Positions 55,967 to 64,000 of a DNA stretch of 64,000 nt are shown piece by piece; position 1 is the first letter of the stretch; every line of letters starts with the position of its first letter. The notes beneath the pieces were generated by a model. It was not told where the DNA came from and did not search any database. It was given only the letters and a program-made list of their open reading frames with translations. Both the position numbers and the translations under genes were made by a program. Location: NCBI RefSeq assembly GCF_018323885.1, contig NZ_AP024585.1, positions 3,038,001-3,102,000 on the forward strand, written 5' to 3'. Source of the stretch: Citrobacter amalonaticus. Lineage in GTDB: Bacteria; Pseudomonadota; Gammaproteobacteria; Enterobacterales; Enterobacteriaceae.

Positions 55967-58453
55967 TTACACCTTCGCCAGTTTCACGGCGCACTTCTTG
56001 AAATCCGTCTCTTTAGAGAGCGGATCCGTCGCATCCAGCGTCAGGTTATTCACCAGCTGTGCGGCGTCGAAGAACGCCATGTAGACCAGCCCCTGCGGCG
56101 GACGGTTACGTCCACGGGTTTCAACAATGGAAATCACCTCACCACGACGTGAGATCACTTTGACCTTGTCGCCACGGCGCATATCCCGTTTTTTCGCATC
56201 CAGCGGATGGATAAACAGAACCCCTTCCGGGAACGCACGGTGCAGTTCCGGCACGCGGCGCGTCATACTGCCGGTATGCCAGTGCTCTAGCACACGCCCC
56301 GTGGAAAGCCACAGGTCGTACTCGGCATCCGGCGCTTCTGCGGCCGGTTCAAACGGTAGCGCGAAGATCACCGCTTTACCGTCTGGCTTACCGTAGAACT
56401 TGTAGCCTTCACCTGCTTTGACGTACGGATCGTTGCCTTCGCTGTAGCGCCACTGCGTCTCTTTCCCGTCAACCACCGGCCAGCGAAGGCCGCGCGCCTT
56501 GTGATAGTCATCGAACGGGGCGAGATCGTGACCGTGTCCACGACCAAACCAGGCGTACTCTTCAAACAGCCCTTTTTGCAGATAGAAGCCCAGCTCACGT
56601 GATTCGTCGTTAAGCTGATCCTCTTTCAACTCCGTCAACGGGAACTTGCTCACCGCAGGGGTGGCAAACAGCACGTCGTACAGGGTTTTGCCGCGCAGTT
56701 CCGGTTTCTGTGCCAGCAGCTCTTCCGGCCAGACCTCTTCCGTTTTAAAACGTCGCGAGAACTGAACCAGTTGCCACAGATCGGATTTCGATTCGCCCGG
56801 CGCTTTAATCTGTTGACGCCAGAACTGGGTACGACGCTCGGCGTTACCGTAAGCCCCTTCTTTCTCCACCCACATTGCGGTTGGCAGGATCAGGTCCGCG
56901 GCCAGCGCGCTGACGGTCGGGTACGGATCGGAGACAATGATAAAGTTGCGTGGATCGCGCCAGCCCGGCAGACGATCTTCGTTGATGTTCGGACCGGCCT
57001 GCATATTGTTGGTACACATCGTCCAGTAGACGTTCAGCTTGCCGTCTTTCAATGCCCGGTCCTGGGCAACTGCGTGGAGACCGATTTTCGCCGGAATGGT
57101 TCCAGCCGGGATATTCCAGTGCTTTTCACAGATCTCACGGTGTTTTTCGTTAGTGACCACCATGTCCGCCGGCAGACGGTGGGCAAAGGTTCCCACTTCA
57201 CGCGCGGTACCACAGGCAGAAGGCTGACCGGTCAGTGAGAACGGTCCACAGCCCGGCTGCGCGATTTTGCCAGTCAGCAGGTGAATGTTGTAGATCAGGT
57301 TGTTGGCCCACACGCCGCGCGTATGCTGGTTGAAGCCCATCGTCCAGTAAGAGATGACTTTCTTGTTCGGGTCGGCATACAGCTTCGCCAGTTGCTCCAG
57401 CTGATCTTTCGGCACGCCGGTCATTTCAGCGGTTTTATCCAGCGTGTATTCAGCCACAAACGCTTTGTAGTCTTCAAAGCTCATCGGCTCAGAAGCATCA
57501 GAGCCTGGGTTTTTCGCGGCTTTTTCCAGCGGATGCGTCGGACGCAGGCCGTAACCGATATCCGTTGCCCCTTTGCGGACGTTGACGTGCTTGCTGAAGA
57601 AGTCCTGGTTAATCGCGTTGTTTTGAATGATGTAGTTAGCGATGTAGTTGAGGATCACCAGGTCAGACTGTGGCGTAAACACCATCCCGTTGTCCGCCAG
57701 CTCGAAGCTACGGTGCTGGAAGGTGGACAACACGGAGACGTTAACATTCGGATCGGAGAGACGACGGTTGGTAATGCGCGACCAGAGGATCGGGTGCATT
57801 TCCGCCATGTTCGAGCCCCACAGGACAAACGCATCGGCATGCTCGATATCATCGTAGCAGCCCATCGGTTCGTCCATGCCAAAGGTACGCATAAAACCTA
57901 CCACCGCTGAGGCCATGCAGTGACGCGCGTTGGGATCGAGGTTGTTCGAGCGCAAGCCCGCTTTAAACAGTTTGGAGGCGGCGTAACCTTCCCAGATGGT
58001 CCACTGGCCGGAACCAAACATGCCGACAGACTCCGGGCCTTTCTCTTTCAGCGCGGTTTTAAACTTCTCTTCCATCACATCGAAAGCCTGATCCCAGCTG
58101 ATCGGCGTAAATTCACCGTCTTTGCTGTACTTACCGTCTTTCATACGCAGCAATGGCTGCGTTAAACGGTCCTCTCCGTACATAATTTTGGGCAGGAAAT
58201 AGCCCTTGATGCAGTTCAGACCACGGTTAACCGGGGCTTCCGGATCACCCTGACAGGCGACAATACGCCCCTGCTGAGTGCCGACCAGCACGCCACAGCC
58301 TGTACCACAAAAACGGCACGGGGCTTTATCCCACTTAATGGCTTCCTGTTGACCGACAACTGCGCGGGCAACGCCCGGTACGCTTAGCCCGGCAGCCGCC
58401 GCAGCGGCCGCAACGGCGTTAGCTTTCATAAAGCTACGACGACTGAGTTTCAT
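55967..58453 (-). CDS. napA: Periplasmic nitrate reductase catalytic subunit NapA
   Basis: NapA reduces nitrate to nitrite in the periplasm with a bis-MGD molybdenum cofactor and one [4Fe-4S] cluster. The 828-residue precursor has a Tat signal [16 protein letters not shown], cluster cysteines Cys46, Cys49, Cys53 and Cys81 ([10 protein letters not shown] and NCIKGY, with the conserved Lys83) and the Mo ligand Cys179 in [11 protein letters not shown]. The cofactor-binding region continues through [17 protein letters not shown]. Its start overlaps napD by four bases, so its Tat-proofreading chaperone is made just before it. Confidence 0.98.
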   Translation of the reverse strand: MKLSRRSFMKANAVAAAAAAAGLSVPGVARAVVGQQEAIKWDKAPCRFCGTGCGVLVGTQQGRIVACQGDPEAPVNRGLNCIKGYFLPKIMYGEDRLTQPLLRMKDGKYSKDGEFTPISWDQAFDVMEEKFKTALKEKGPESVGMFGSGQWTIWEGYAASKLFKAGLRSNNLDPNARHCMASAVVGFMRTFGMDEPMGCYDDIEHADAFVLWGSNMAEMHPILWSRITNRRLSDPNVNVSVLSTFQHRSFELADNGMVFTPQSDLVILNYIANYIIQNNAINQDFFSKHVNVRKGATDIGYGLRPTHPLEKAAKNPGSDASEPMSFEDYKAFVAEYTLDKTAEMTGVPKDQLEQLAKLYADPNKKVISYWTMGFNQHTRGVWANNLIYNIHLLTGKIAQPGCGPFSLTGQPSACGTAREVGTFAHRLPADMVVTNEKHREICEKHWNIPAGTIPAKIGLHAVAQDRALKDGKLNVYWTMCTNNMQAGPNINEDRLPGWRDPRNFIIVSDPYPTVSALAADLILPTAMWVEKEGAYGNAERRTQFWRQQIKAPGESKSDLWQLVQFSRRFKTEEVWPEELLAQKPELRGKTLYDVLFATPAVSKFPLTELKEDQLNDESRELGFYLQKGLFEEYAWFGRGHGHDLAPFDDYHKARGLRWPVVDGKETQWRYSEGNDPYVKAGEGYKFYGKPDGKAVIFALPFEPAAEAPDAEYDLWLSTGRVLEHWHTGSMTRRVPELHRAFPEGVLFIHPLDAKKRDMRRGDKVKVISRRGEVISIVETRGRNRPPQGLVYMAFFDAAQLVNNLTLDATDPLSKETDFKKCAVKLAKV

Positions 58454-58713
58454 GGTGTTTCCTCACCTTGTTCTTCCTGCTGGTGATAAACCAGCGACAC
58501 CGCCAGCACGCCCGCAACGTTGCGTACCGACTCAATTGTTTGCATCAGCGTTTCGCTGTGTTCTGCTTCAACCACCGCAATCATCTGGCCGCTTTGCTCG
58601 TCGCTTACGGCCACTTCGCAGCCCGGCAAAGCATTTAGCTGCGTGCTAATATCCTGTACCTGTTCGCCTTTGGCCTGAACAATCAGGCTGCAGACCTGCC
58701 AGTTAATGTGCAT
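58450..58713 (-). CDS. napD: NapA signal-peptide chaperone NapD
   Basis: NapD binds the Tat signal of NapA and holds back export until cofactor is loaded. The 87-residue protein (E. coli length) starts [15 protein letters not shown] and has the ferredoxin-like fold segment [23 protein letters not shown] 58713 lies within the last codons of napF (overlap of 11 bp); the frame stays open far upstream but that part is the shadow of napF. Confidence 0.95.
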   Translation of the reverse strand: MHINWQVCSLIVQAKGEQVQDISTQLNALPGCEVAVSDEQSGQMIAVVEAEHSETLMQTIESVRNVAGVLAVSLVYHQQEEQGEETP

Positions 58714-59194
58714 GGTTATACTCCGCGGTAATGGCTGACACCGGGCAACTGGCGACACACGCGCCGCATCCGTTACAGTTCTGGTTATCGAGTTGTGGCT
58801 GATAAATGCCGGACAACGTTGGGCGAAACAGGATCGCCTGCGGTTCACAGCTATCCTGACAGCGGCGGCACTCTACGGACTGATACGCCAGACACGCTTG
58901 CCCAATGGTGAAAATCAGATCCCATGCCCTGGTGTGGCGCGGAGAAAAGAGAGATTCAGGGCAAGCCTGCGCACAGGCGTAGCAGAAGGTGCATTCGCTT
59001 TGTTGGAAATTAACGCTCGGATAGCCACCCGGGCCACGCTGCAAAACATCGTGTTCACAAGCCTGAATACAGGCGTCGCAACGGGTGCACTGGGACAGAA
59101 ACTGAGATGCTTCCATGATCCACGGCGGACGAATCCCACGATTGGCACTACGCCAACTGCCAGTCAGTATGCCTCGACGGGATAGATCAACCAT
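58703..59194 (-). CDS. napF: Ferredoxin-type protein NapF
   Basis: NapF is a cytoplasmic iron-sulfur protein that interacts with NapA before export and may help load its cluster. The 163-residue protein has cysteine clusters CTRCDACIQACEHD, CTFCYACAQACPES, CRRCQDSCEP and CNGCGACVASCPVS. The start at ATG 59194 (MVDLSRRGIL) aligns with the E. coli N-terminus (164 residues); the open frame reaching 59311 adds unrelated sequence. It is the first gene of the 15-gene nap-ccm run. Confidence 0.95.
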   Translation of the reverse strand: MVDLSRRGILTGSWRSANRGIRPPWIMEASQFLSQCTRCDACIQACEHDVLQRGPGGYPSVNFQQSECTFCYACAQACPESLFSPRHTRAWDLIFTIGQACLAYQSVECRRCQDSCEPQAILFRPTLSGIYQPQLDNQNCNGCGACVASCPVSAITAEYNHAH

Positions 59195-59284
59195 GGCATC
59201 GCCCTTCCATAAACGACGCTCCCCCGGCTGGGTGAACGACAATAAAAACCGCGTTACTACTAAGTCATTATTATGATCGGTAAG

Positions 59285-59290
59285 ATAGTA
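59285..59290 (-). promoter_or_regulatory. napF promoter -10 element
   Basis: TACTAT on the minus strand gives a start of transcription near 59278, placing the 7-2-7 NarP site near -41 to -44, where it is known in E. coli napF (-44.5). Confidence 0.5.
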
Positions 59291-59310
59291 AAGGATGTGT
59301 TCCAGGTGCA

Positions 59311-59326
59311 TACCCCAATCGGGGTA
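59311..59326. promoter_or_regulatory. NarP/NarL 7-2-7 site upstream of napF
   Basis: TACCCCA-AT-CGGGGTA: two heptamers in the inverted 7-2-7 layout, each matching TACYYMT at six of seven positions. NarP binds only this layout. The narP gene lies at the far end of the operon. Confidence 0.85.
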
Positions 59327-59395
59327 AAACCAGTGGTTGGATCAAAAGAGTGTTAATGAAGCTTGTCAGAATGTGCTTCTCCGCACAGATCAAAT

Positions 59396-59419
59396 GGTTA
59401 TGTAATATTTTATATATCG
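59396..59419. promoter_or_regulatory. ModE-like molybdate-response site upstream of napF
   Basis: GGTTATGTA-N6-TATATATCG; read on the minus strand CGATATATA-N6-TACATAACC, close to the ModE palindrome CGTTATATA-N6-TATATAACG. ModE control of napF is known in E. coli. Confidence 0.6.
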
Positions 59420-59592
59420 CAATGATTGTCGGGATAATTAACCAAAACAAACGGCAAAAACAAGAATAAATAACCAACCAATTTACATAACCACAGTAAA
59501 TAGACTTTAAAAATACGTAAAGACAGATCAATGATTCTGGTCTATATGTTAATCTGCCGTGAAATCGTTCATAAGATAAAAAAGGAAAACCT

Positions 59593-60102
59593 GTGAACTC
59601 AAAAATAAAGACAATGGTTCCTGCCGTTTTGTTCGCTGCTTTCGCCAGCACCTCTGTGTGGGCGGCCTCCACGGAAGCTAATCCGCAACCGCTGGAAAAA
59701 ATCGCCCCCTGGCCGCAGGCGGAAAAAGGCATGAAGCGCCAGGTTATTCAGCTACCCCATCAGGAAGATGAATCTACTCTTAAAGTGGAACTGATGATCG
59801 GACAGACGCTGGAAGTCGACTGCAATCAGCATCGCCTGGGCGGCGAGCTGGAAAGCAAAACGCTGGAAGGTTGGGGTTATGACTACTACGTCTTTAATAA
59901 AGTCACCTCCCCGGTATCGACCATGATGGCCTGTCCGGATGGCAAAAAAGAGCAGAAATTTGTGACTGCATATTTGGGTAATGACGGTATGCTGCGTTAC
60001 AACAGCAAGTTGCCGATCGTGGTGTATACCCCGGCAAATGTTGATGTGAAATTCCGCATCTGGAAAGCGGAAGATAATGTGCAGAACGCGGTAACGCGTT
60101 AA
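59593..60102 (+). CDS. eco: Ecotin, periplasmic serine protease inhibitor
   Basis: Ecotin is a dimeric inhibitor of trypsin-fold proteases (trypsin, elastase, factor Xa, neutrophil elastase). The 169-residue precursor has a signal peptide ending SVWA before [17 protein letters not shown]; the reactive loop reads [12 protein letters not shown], with the P1 Met-P1' Met pair, and the two cysteines of the single disulfide are present (EVDCNQH and MMACPDG). The start is GTG 59593, six bases after AAGGA; ATG at 59614 would leave a very short signal. The precursor is seven residues longer than E. coli's. Confidence 0.95.
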   Translation: MNSKIKTMVPAVLFAAFASTSVWAASTEANPQPLEKIAPWPQAEKGMKRQVIQLPHQEDESTLKVELMIGQTLEVDCNQHRLGGELESKTLEGWGYDYYVFNKVTSPVSTMMACPDGKKEQKFVTAYLGNDGMLRYNSKLPIVVYTPANVDVKFRIWKAEDNVQNAVTR

Positions 60103-60114
60103 GTCTCTGATGAT

Positions 60115-60142
60115 GCCGGATGGCGGCACAGCGCCATCCGGC
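60115..60142. repeat. REP element between eco and mqo
   Basis: GCCGGATGGCG and its exact complement CGCCATCCGGC with a six-base loop: a canonical enteric REP between convergent genes, ending seven bases before the mqo stop. Confidence 0.92.
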
Positions 60143-60149
60143 AATACCG

Positions 60150-61805
60150 TTACAGTGCGATATCTGCCACTTCTTTACGCGCAGGCTGAGCCTGTGGTTT
60201 AAGCTGCGCTTTTGGTGCCGCGTCCGTCGTCTGCGGCTGGACATATTGCAGCCCCAGCACTTCACTGGTGTATTGCAGTTCCTGCTGCGTCGCCTCAACG
60301 TTGCCGTTCAGTTTTGTACCGTAAGACGGAATAATCGTTTTCAGCTTCGCCTGCCATTGCGGCGTACTCACCTTCTCTTTAAAGACGGTTTCCATCAGAT
60401 GGAGCATGATCGGTGCCGCAGTGGATGCGCCCGGTGACGCGCCCAGCAGTGCGGCAACGGTCCCCTCTTTGTCGCTCACCACTTCCGTCCCCAGACGCAG
60501 CACGCCCCCTTTGTCTTCATCACGTTTGATGATCTGGACACGCTGACCCGCCTGCCACAAACGCCAGTCCGCTTTCTTCGCCTGCGGATAGTACTCTTTC
60601 AGCGCGTCGAAGCGGTCATCATCGCTCAGCATCACCTGACTAATCAGGTATTTCACCAGATCGAAGTTATCCATCCCGACGTTGACCATCGGCATGAAGT
60701 TGGAAGGCGTGGTTGAACTCAGCAGATCCCACAGCGAACCGTTTTTCAGGAATTTAGTGGAGAAGGTGGCGAACGGCCCGAACAGCACGACACGTTTACC
60801 ATCCAGAATACGGGTATCGATATGCGGGACCGACATCGGCGGCGCGCCGACGGAAGCCTGACCGTACACTTTCGCCAGATGCCGGTTCACCACGTCCGGG
60901 TTTTCTGCGACCAGGAATTGCCCGCCAACCGGGAAGCCTGCGTACTCTTTGGCTTCCGGAATACCGGTTTCCTGCAACAGTTTCAGCGCTGCGCCGCCCG
61001 CACCGATAAAGACGAATTTGGCTTTGATGTTATGTTCCGCTTCGCCGTTTTTCAGATCGGCGACGGTCACCGTCCAGGTATTATCGTCGTTACGTTTAAA
61101 TCCACGGACTTCGGTGCTCAACTCCAGTGCAAAGTTAGGCTTTTTCTGCAACGAAGCAATCAATTGGCGCGTAATTTCGCCGTAGTTCACGTCCGTTCCC
61201 ATTTCGGTACGCGTAGCGGCGACTTTCTGTTTCGGATCGCGCCCTTCCATCACCAGCGGTGCCCACTCTTTGATTTGCGCGTGGTCTTCGGAGTAGCGCA
61301 TACCACGGAACAGCGTGCTTTGTTGCAGGGCCGCATAGCGGGCGCGCAGGAAGTTGACGTTCTCTTCACCCCAGACGAAGCTCATGTGCGGAACGGTGGT
61401 GATGAAGGTGCGCGGGTCGTGCATCACGCCACTCTTGACCTGATGCGCCCAGAACTGGCGGGAAATCTGGAAAGCTTCGTTAATTTCGACTGCCTTTTCG
61501 GTACTGATACTCCCGTCGGCTTTCTTTGGTGTGTAGTTCAACTCCATCAGCGCAGAGTGCCCGGTTCCGGCATTGTTCCAGCCGTTTGAACTCTCTTGCG
61601 CGACACCGTCCAGGCGCTCCACCATGGTCATCGACCAGTCGGGTTCCAGTTCCTGTAGATAAGTTCCCAGTGTGGCGCTCATGATGCCGCCGCCGATCAA
61701 CAGTACGTCCGTCTCCTGCTCTTCCGCCGCTTTCGCTTTTGCCGCCATCGAGACAGCATTCAGCCCTACGGCCATCGAGAAGAGCATGGCAGTCACTTTT
61801 TTCAT
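60150..61805 (-). CDS. mqo: Malate:quinone oxidoreductase Mqo
   Basis: Mqo oxidises malate to oxaloacetate and reduces quinone, as a peripheral membrane FAD enzyme of the TCA cycle. The 551-residue protein has an N-terminal hydrophobic leader-like segment ([20 protein letters not shown]), the FAD-binding motif [17 protein letters not shown] at about 34-50, [17 protein letters not shown] and a C-terminal tail [19 protein letters not shown]. coli Mqo has 548 residues and the same tail. The 277-bp gap upstream is shared with the divergent sulP gene. Confidence 0.96.
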   Translation of the reverse strand: MKKVTAMLFSMAVGLNAVSMAAKAKAAEEQETDVLLIGGGIMSATLGTYLQELEPDWSMTMVERLDGVAQESSNGWNNAGTGHSALMELNYTPKKADGSISTEKAVEINEAFQISRQFWAHQVKSGVMHDPRTFITTVPHMSFVWGEENVNFLRARYAALQQSTLFRGMRYSEDHAQIKEWAPLVMEGRDPKQKVAATRTEMGTDVNYGEITRQLIASLQKKPNFALELSTEVRGFKRNDDNTWTVTVADLKNGEAEHNIKAKFVFIGAGGAALKLLQETGIPEAKEYAGFPVGGQFLVAENPDVVNRHLAKVYGQASVGAPPMSVPHIDTRILDGKRVVLFGPFATFSTKFLKNGSLWDLLSSTTPSNFMPMVNVGMDNFDLVKYLISQVMLSDDDRFDALKEYYPQAKKADWRLWQAGQRVQIIKRDEDKGGVLRLGTEVVSDKEGTVAALLGASPGASTAAPIMLHLMETVFKEKVSTPQWQAKLKTIIPSYGTKLNGNVEATQQELQYTSEVLGLQYVQPQTTDAAPKAQLKPQAQPARKEVADIAL

Positions 61806-62082
61806 ATGGTTAATGCCTTACTTTTAGTATCGTTTTTTTGCTTTTTGCAGGTGAAAATCGAGCGGCACCAACGTTAACACTTCAGTAATAATATTTAAAT
61901 ATTGTTTATAAATTATATTAAGATTTTAAAAACGTTAAAAATACGTTGAGTCTTTATAGGGTTATTCACAATATTTTCTGGAAACAGACGCTCCAGAAAG
62001 GTACTATGCGGCGCGTTGTTATTCACCGCACGGACGCCTGTCGGTCTGCTGTTATCAGGCCCTTTCCGACCTGAGAGTAAAT
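61806..62082. other. mqo-sulP divergent intergenic region
   Basis: A 277-bp gap with an AT-rich core (61880-61985) that should carry both promoters. Two similar blocks, AACGTTAAAA at 61931-61940 and TACGTTGAGT shortly after, are seen, but I cannot tie them to a regulator. Confidence 0.4.
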
Positions 62083-63330
62083 ATGTCTGTAACCCCTTCG
62101 TCTCCTGCTCTGGCAGCGGAACACACGGTCAGTGGCGTTCTTCGCGCCCCACGTCTGCTGGTACGCGAAACGCTGGCTGGGGTGATCACCGCGCTGGCGC
62201 TGATCCCGGAAGTGATCTCCTTTTCGGTGATTGCCGGCGTTGACCCGAAAGTCAGCCTGATTGCCTCAGTGGTGCTTTGTCTGGCAATGTCTTTCATGGG
62301 CGGTCGCCCGGCGATGGTCACGGCAGCAGCCGGTTCCGTTGCGCTGGTGATAGGCCCGATGGTGCACCAGCATGGCGTACAGTACATTCTGCCAGCGGTC
62401 GTATTAGCCGGGTTTATCCAGATTCTGTTTGGCGTTACCGGGATGGCGCGCCTGATGCGTTTTATTCCCGCCGCCGTCATGACCGGGTTTGTGAACGCCC
62501 TCGGTATTCTGATTTTTTTCGCCCAGGTCCCCCATTTCTGGAGCAAAAGCCCGCTCATCTGGGGGCTGTTTGCCTTAACGCTACTCATTGTGTTGTGGGT
62601 GCCGCGCGTTATTAAAAGCATTCCTGCGCCGCTGATTGCCATTGTTTTATTGACGCTGTTTACCGCAACCACCGGTCAATTGCTGCCGACCGTCGGTGAT
62701 GAAGGCGCAATGAGCGGCGGGCTACCGGGACTGACGCAGCTGTTAGTGCCGCTGAATCTGCAAACGCTGACAATTATCTGGCCCTGCGCGCTGAGTATCG
62801 CCTTTGTGGGCCTGATGGAGTCGCTACTGACGGCGAAACTGGTTGATGACCTGACGGTCACGCCGTCGAACAAAAATCGTGAAAGCGTGGGTCTGGGGTT
62901 CGCCAACATTCTGGCGGGCTTTTACGGCGGCATTGCTGGCTGCGCGATGATCGGACAGACCATCGTGAATGTGGAGATGGGGAAAGGCCGTAGCCGCGTG
63001 TCGACGATCGCCGCCGGGTTGGTTTTACTGCTGCTGGTCACTGCGCTGAGCGACGTGATGGCGAAAATCCCGATGTCGGTTCTGGCCGGGATCATGGTGA
63101 TTGTGGCGGTGAAAACGTTCAGTTGGCACAGTATCCAGCCCGCCACCCTGACGACACTGCCCGTGGTGGAAACGCTGGTAATGGTCATTACCGTTGGCGC
63201 AACGGTCTCCACCGGCAACCTGGCGATTGGCGTGGTTGCCGGCGTGGTGGCGATGGGATTACTACCTCGCGTCGTGAAACGTAAACGACGCACTACATCA
63301 GAAACAGCGTCGCCAGCCCAAGAAAAATAA
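62083..63330 (+). CDS. SulP-family anion permease without STAS domain
   Basis: Putative sulfate/anion or bicarbonate-type transporter of the SulP (SLC26) family; substrate unknown. The 415-residue protein begins with a hydrophilic 25 residues, then the family motif ETLAGVITALALIPEVISFS in TM1 and about ten to twelve helices; GRPAMVTAAAGSVALVIGP forms the TM3 signature. It ends RRTTSETASPAQEK right after the membrane domain, so the usual C-terminal STAS domain is missing. ATG 62083 was chosen as first codon of the conserved frame; the ribosome site (GAGAG) is modest. The last 38 bp overlap the end of mgtE on the other strand. I do not recall this gene at this place in E. coli K-12. Confidence 0.85.
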   Translation: MSVTPSSPALAAEHTVSGVLRAPRLLVRETLAGVITALALIPEVISFSVIAGVDPKVSLIASVVLCLAMSFMGGRPAMVTAAAGSVALVIGPMVHQHGVQYILPAVVLAGFIQILFGVTGMARLMRFIPAAVMTGFVNALGILIFFAQVPHFWSKSPLIWGLFALTLLIVLWVPRVIKSIPAPLIAIVLLTLFTATTGQLLPTVGDEGAMSGGLPGLTQLLVPLNLQTLTIIWPCALSIAFVGLMESLLTAKLVDDLTVTPSNKNRESVGLGFANILAGFYGGIAGCAMIGQTIVNVEMGKGRSRVSTIAAGLVLLLLVTALSDVMAKIPMSVLAGIMVIVAVKTFSWHSIQPATLTTLPVVETLVMVITVGATVSTGNLAIGVVAGVVAMGLLPRVVKRKRRTTSETASPAQEK

Positions 63331-64000
63331 AGAATCCGCCGGTATCGGTAATCGCGGTGATCATCACGCTCGAGCCGACCGCCGGGTCGCGCCCGAGCTT
63401 CACCATCGTCATCGGGATAATCACCCCCATCAGCGCCGCCATTAACAGGTTCAGCATCATTGCCAGGGTCATCACCCCGCCGAGCGCCATGTCGTCGTAC
63501 AGCCACCAGGTGATCCCGCCCATAATCCCCCCCCAGACGAGGCCATTGACCAGTGCCACCCCCATCTCGCGCAGAATAAGAAACGTCAGGTTGCCCGGCT
63601 GGATGTTTTGTAACGCCAGCGCCCGAACAATCATGGTGATGGTCTGATTACCGGTATTCCCGCCGATCCCGGCGACAATGGGCATCAGCGACGCTAATGC
63701 CACCAGTTGTGAAATGGTGTGTTCAAAGCCATCAATCACGCGCGAGGCAATGAACGCAGTACACAGGTTGATAGCCAGCCACGCCCAGCGCGTTTTCACC
63801 GCTTTGGGAACGGGCGCAAAAACATCCTCTTCGGCGCTCAATCCGCCCATTCGACGCAGATCGGTGTCCGTCTCTTCGTAGACCACGTCGACGATCTCGT
63901 CGATCGTCAAACGTCCCATCAGTTTACCGGCAGAATCGACTACCGCCGCACTGACCAGGTTGTCACGCTCGAAGGTACGCGCCGCATTTTCCGTTTTATC
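63293..64000 (-). CDS. mgtE: Magnesium transporter MgtE, C-terminal part (cut by window)
   Basis: MgtE is a Mg2+-gated Mg2+ channel of the inner membrane (SLC41 relatives). The frame enters at the window end and runs 235 residues to TAG at 63293. It starts inside the second CBS domain (ARTFERDNLVSAAVVDSAGK, then LMGRLTIDEIVDVVYEE) and goes on through the connecting helix and five membrane helices: WAWLAINLCTAFIASRVI, LPxVxGxGGNxGxQ-type motif as LMPIVAGIGGNTGNQTITM, and MMLNLLMAALMGVIIPMTMV with TDTGGFFIFLGLATLFL at the end. The N-terminal domain lies outside. Its 3' end overlaps sulP by 38 bp, tail to tail. Confidence 0.92.
   Translation of the reverse strand, partial: DKTENAARTFERDNLVSAAVVDSAGKLMGRLTIDEIVDVVYEETDTDLRRMGGLSAEEDVFAPVPKAVKTRWAWLAINLCTAFIASRVIDGFEHTISQLVALASLMPIVAGIGGNTGNQTITMIVRALALQNIQPGNLTFLILREMGVALVNGLVWGGIMGGITWWLYDDMALGGVMTLAMMLNLLMAALMGVIIPMTMVKLGRDPAVGSSVMITAITDTGGFFIFLGLATLFLM

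Larger units (their letters stand above)
59195..59592. other. napF-eco divergent control region
   Basis: This 398-bp region carries the napF promoter and its regulator sites on one side and the eco promoter on the other. Recognised elements are a -10 for napF (59285-59290), a NarP/NarL 7-2-7 site (59311-59326) and a ModE-like box (59396-59419). At the place expected for FNR (centre near 59338) only a half-site TTGAT is seen. The eco promoter was not resolved; the segment 59400-59580 is very AT-rich. Confidence 0.6.

Noticed and set aside
59332..59345. FNR site for napF
   Set aside because: Only one half (TTGAT on the minus strand) matches; the other half CCACT does not resemble ATCAA. Recorded as a degenerate position and not listed as a feature.
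1..64000. Search for CRISPR arrays, insertion sequences, integrases, prophage genes, toxin-antitoxin pairs or defence genes
   Set aside because: No regularly spaced repeats, no transposase or integrase motifs and no terminal repeats were seen. Almost all of the window is covered by recognised core enteric genes.

Overview
The window is ordinary chromosome from a member of the Enterobacteriaceae in the Escherichia/Salmonella/Citrobacter group. Nearly every protein is close to full-length identity in size and motifs with its E. coli K-12 namesake, and the gene order is that of the E. coli mgl-to-mqo segment. A few differences argue against E. coli itself: a mannonate dehydratase paralogue sits next to yeiQ, the nupX-rihB-yeiL genes that I recall between yeiI and psuT in E. 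coli are absent, and a SulP transporter plus mgtE follow mqo. A Citrobacter-like genome fits, but I cannot name the species from sequence reading alone.

Layout. 1-3.6 kb: galactose ABC transporter (mglA partial, mglB) and its repressor galS, with a legible CRP/GalS control region. 3.7-14.8 kb: yeiB, folE, yeiG, the TonB-dependent receptor cirA with a Fur box, lysP, yeiE/yeiH, nfo and yeiI. 14.8-22.1 kb: pseudouridine catabolism (psuK-psuG-psuT) and the fructose PTS operon (fruB-fruK-fruA) with two Cra operators. 22.4-30.4 kb: setB, yeiW, efpL, a divergent uxuA-like/yeiQ pair, yeiR, lpxT and mepS. 30.5-38.1 kb: the phosphodiesterase pdeN, then the peptide ABC transporter yejABEF and yejG. 38.4-46.1 kb: bcr, rsuA, radD, rplY, yejK, yejL, yejM and a tRNA-Pro(GGG). 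46.3-59.2 kb: narP, then a 15-gene minus-strand run napFDAGHBC-ccmABCDEFGH for periplasmic nitrate reductase and cytochrome c maturation. 59.6-64 kb: ecotin, mqo, a SulP permease and the 3' part of mgtE.

The genes group into working units. GalS, CRP and MglBAC handle galactose. PsuT, PsuK and PsuG import, phosphorylate and split pseudouridine. FruB/FruA/FruK import fructose and convert it to fructose-1,6-bisphosphate. YejABEF imports peptides. LpxT, MepS and YejM are envelope homeostasis factors. NarP controls the nap genes, whose c-type cytochromes (NapB, NapC) need the Ccm proteins encoded downstream.

I see no CRISPR array, insertion sequence, prophage, toxin-antitoxin locus or obvious foreign island, and no convincing undescribed multi-gene system. 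The most informative points are the uxuA-like/yeiQ pair (a clue to YeiQ's substrate), the PsuK-like kinase YeiI with an altered GAGD motif, the looping geometry at mgl, the ModE/NarP-type sites upstream of napF, an inverted repeat covering the nfo ribosome binding site, and the 38-bp tail-to-tail overlap of sulP and mgtE.
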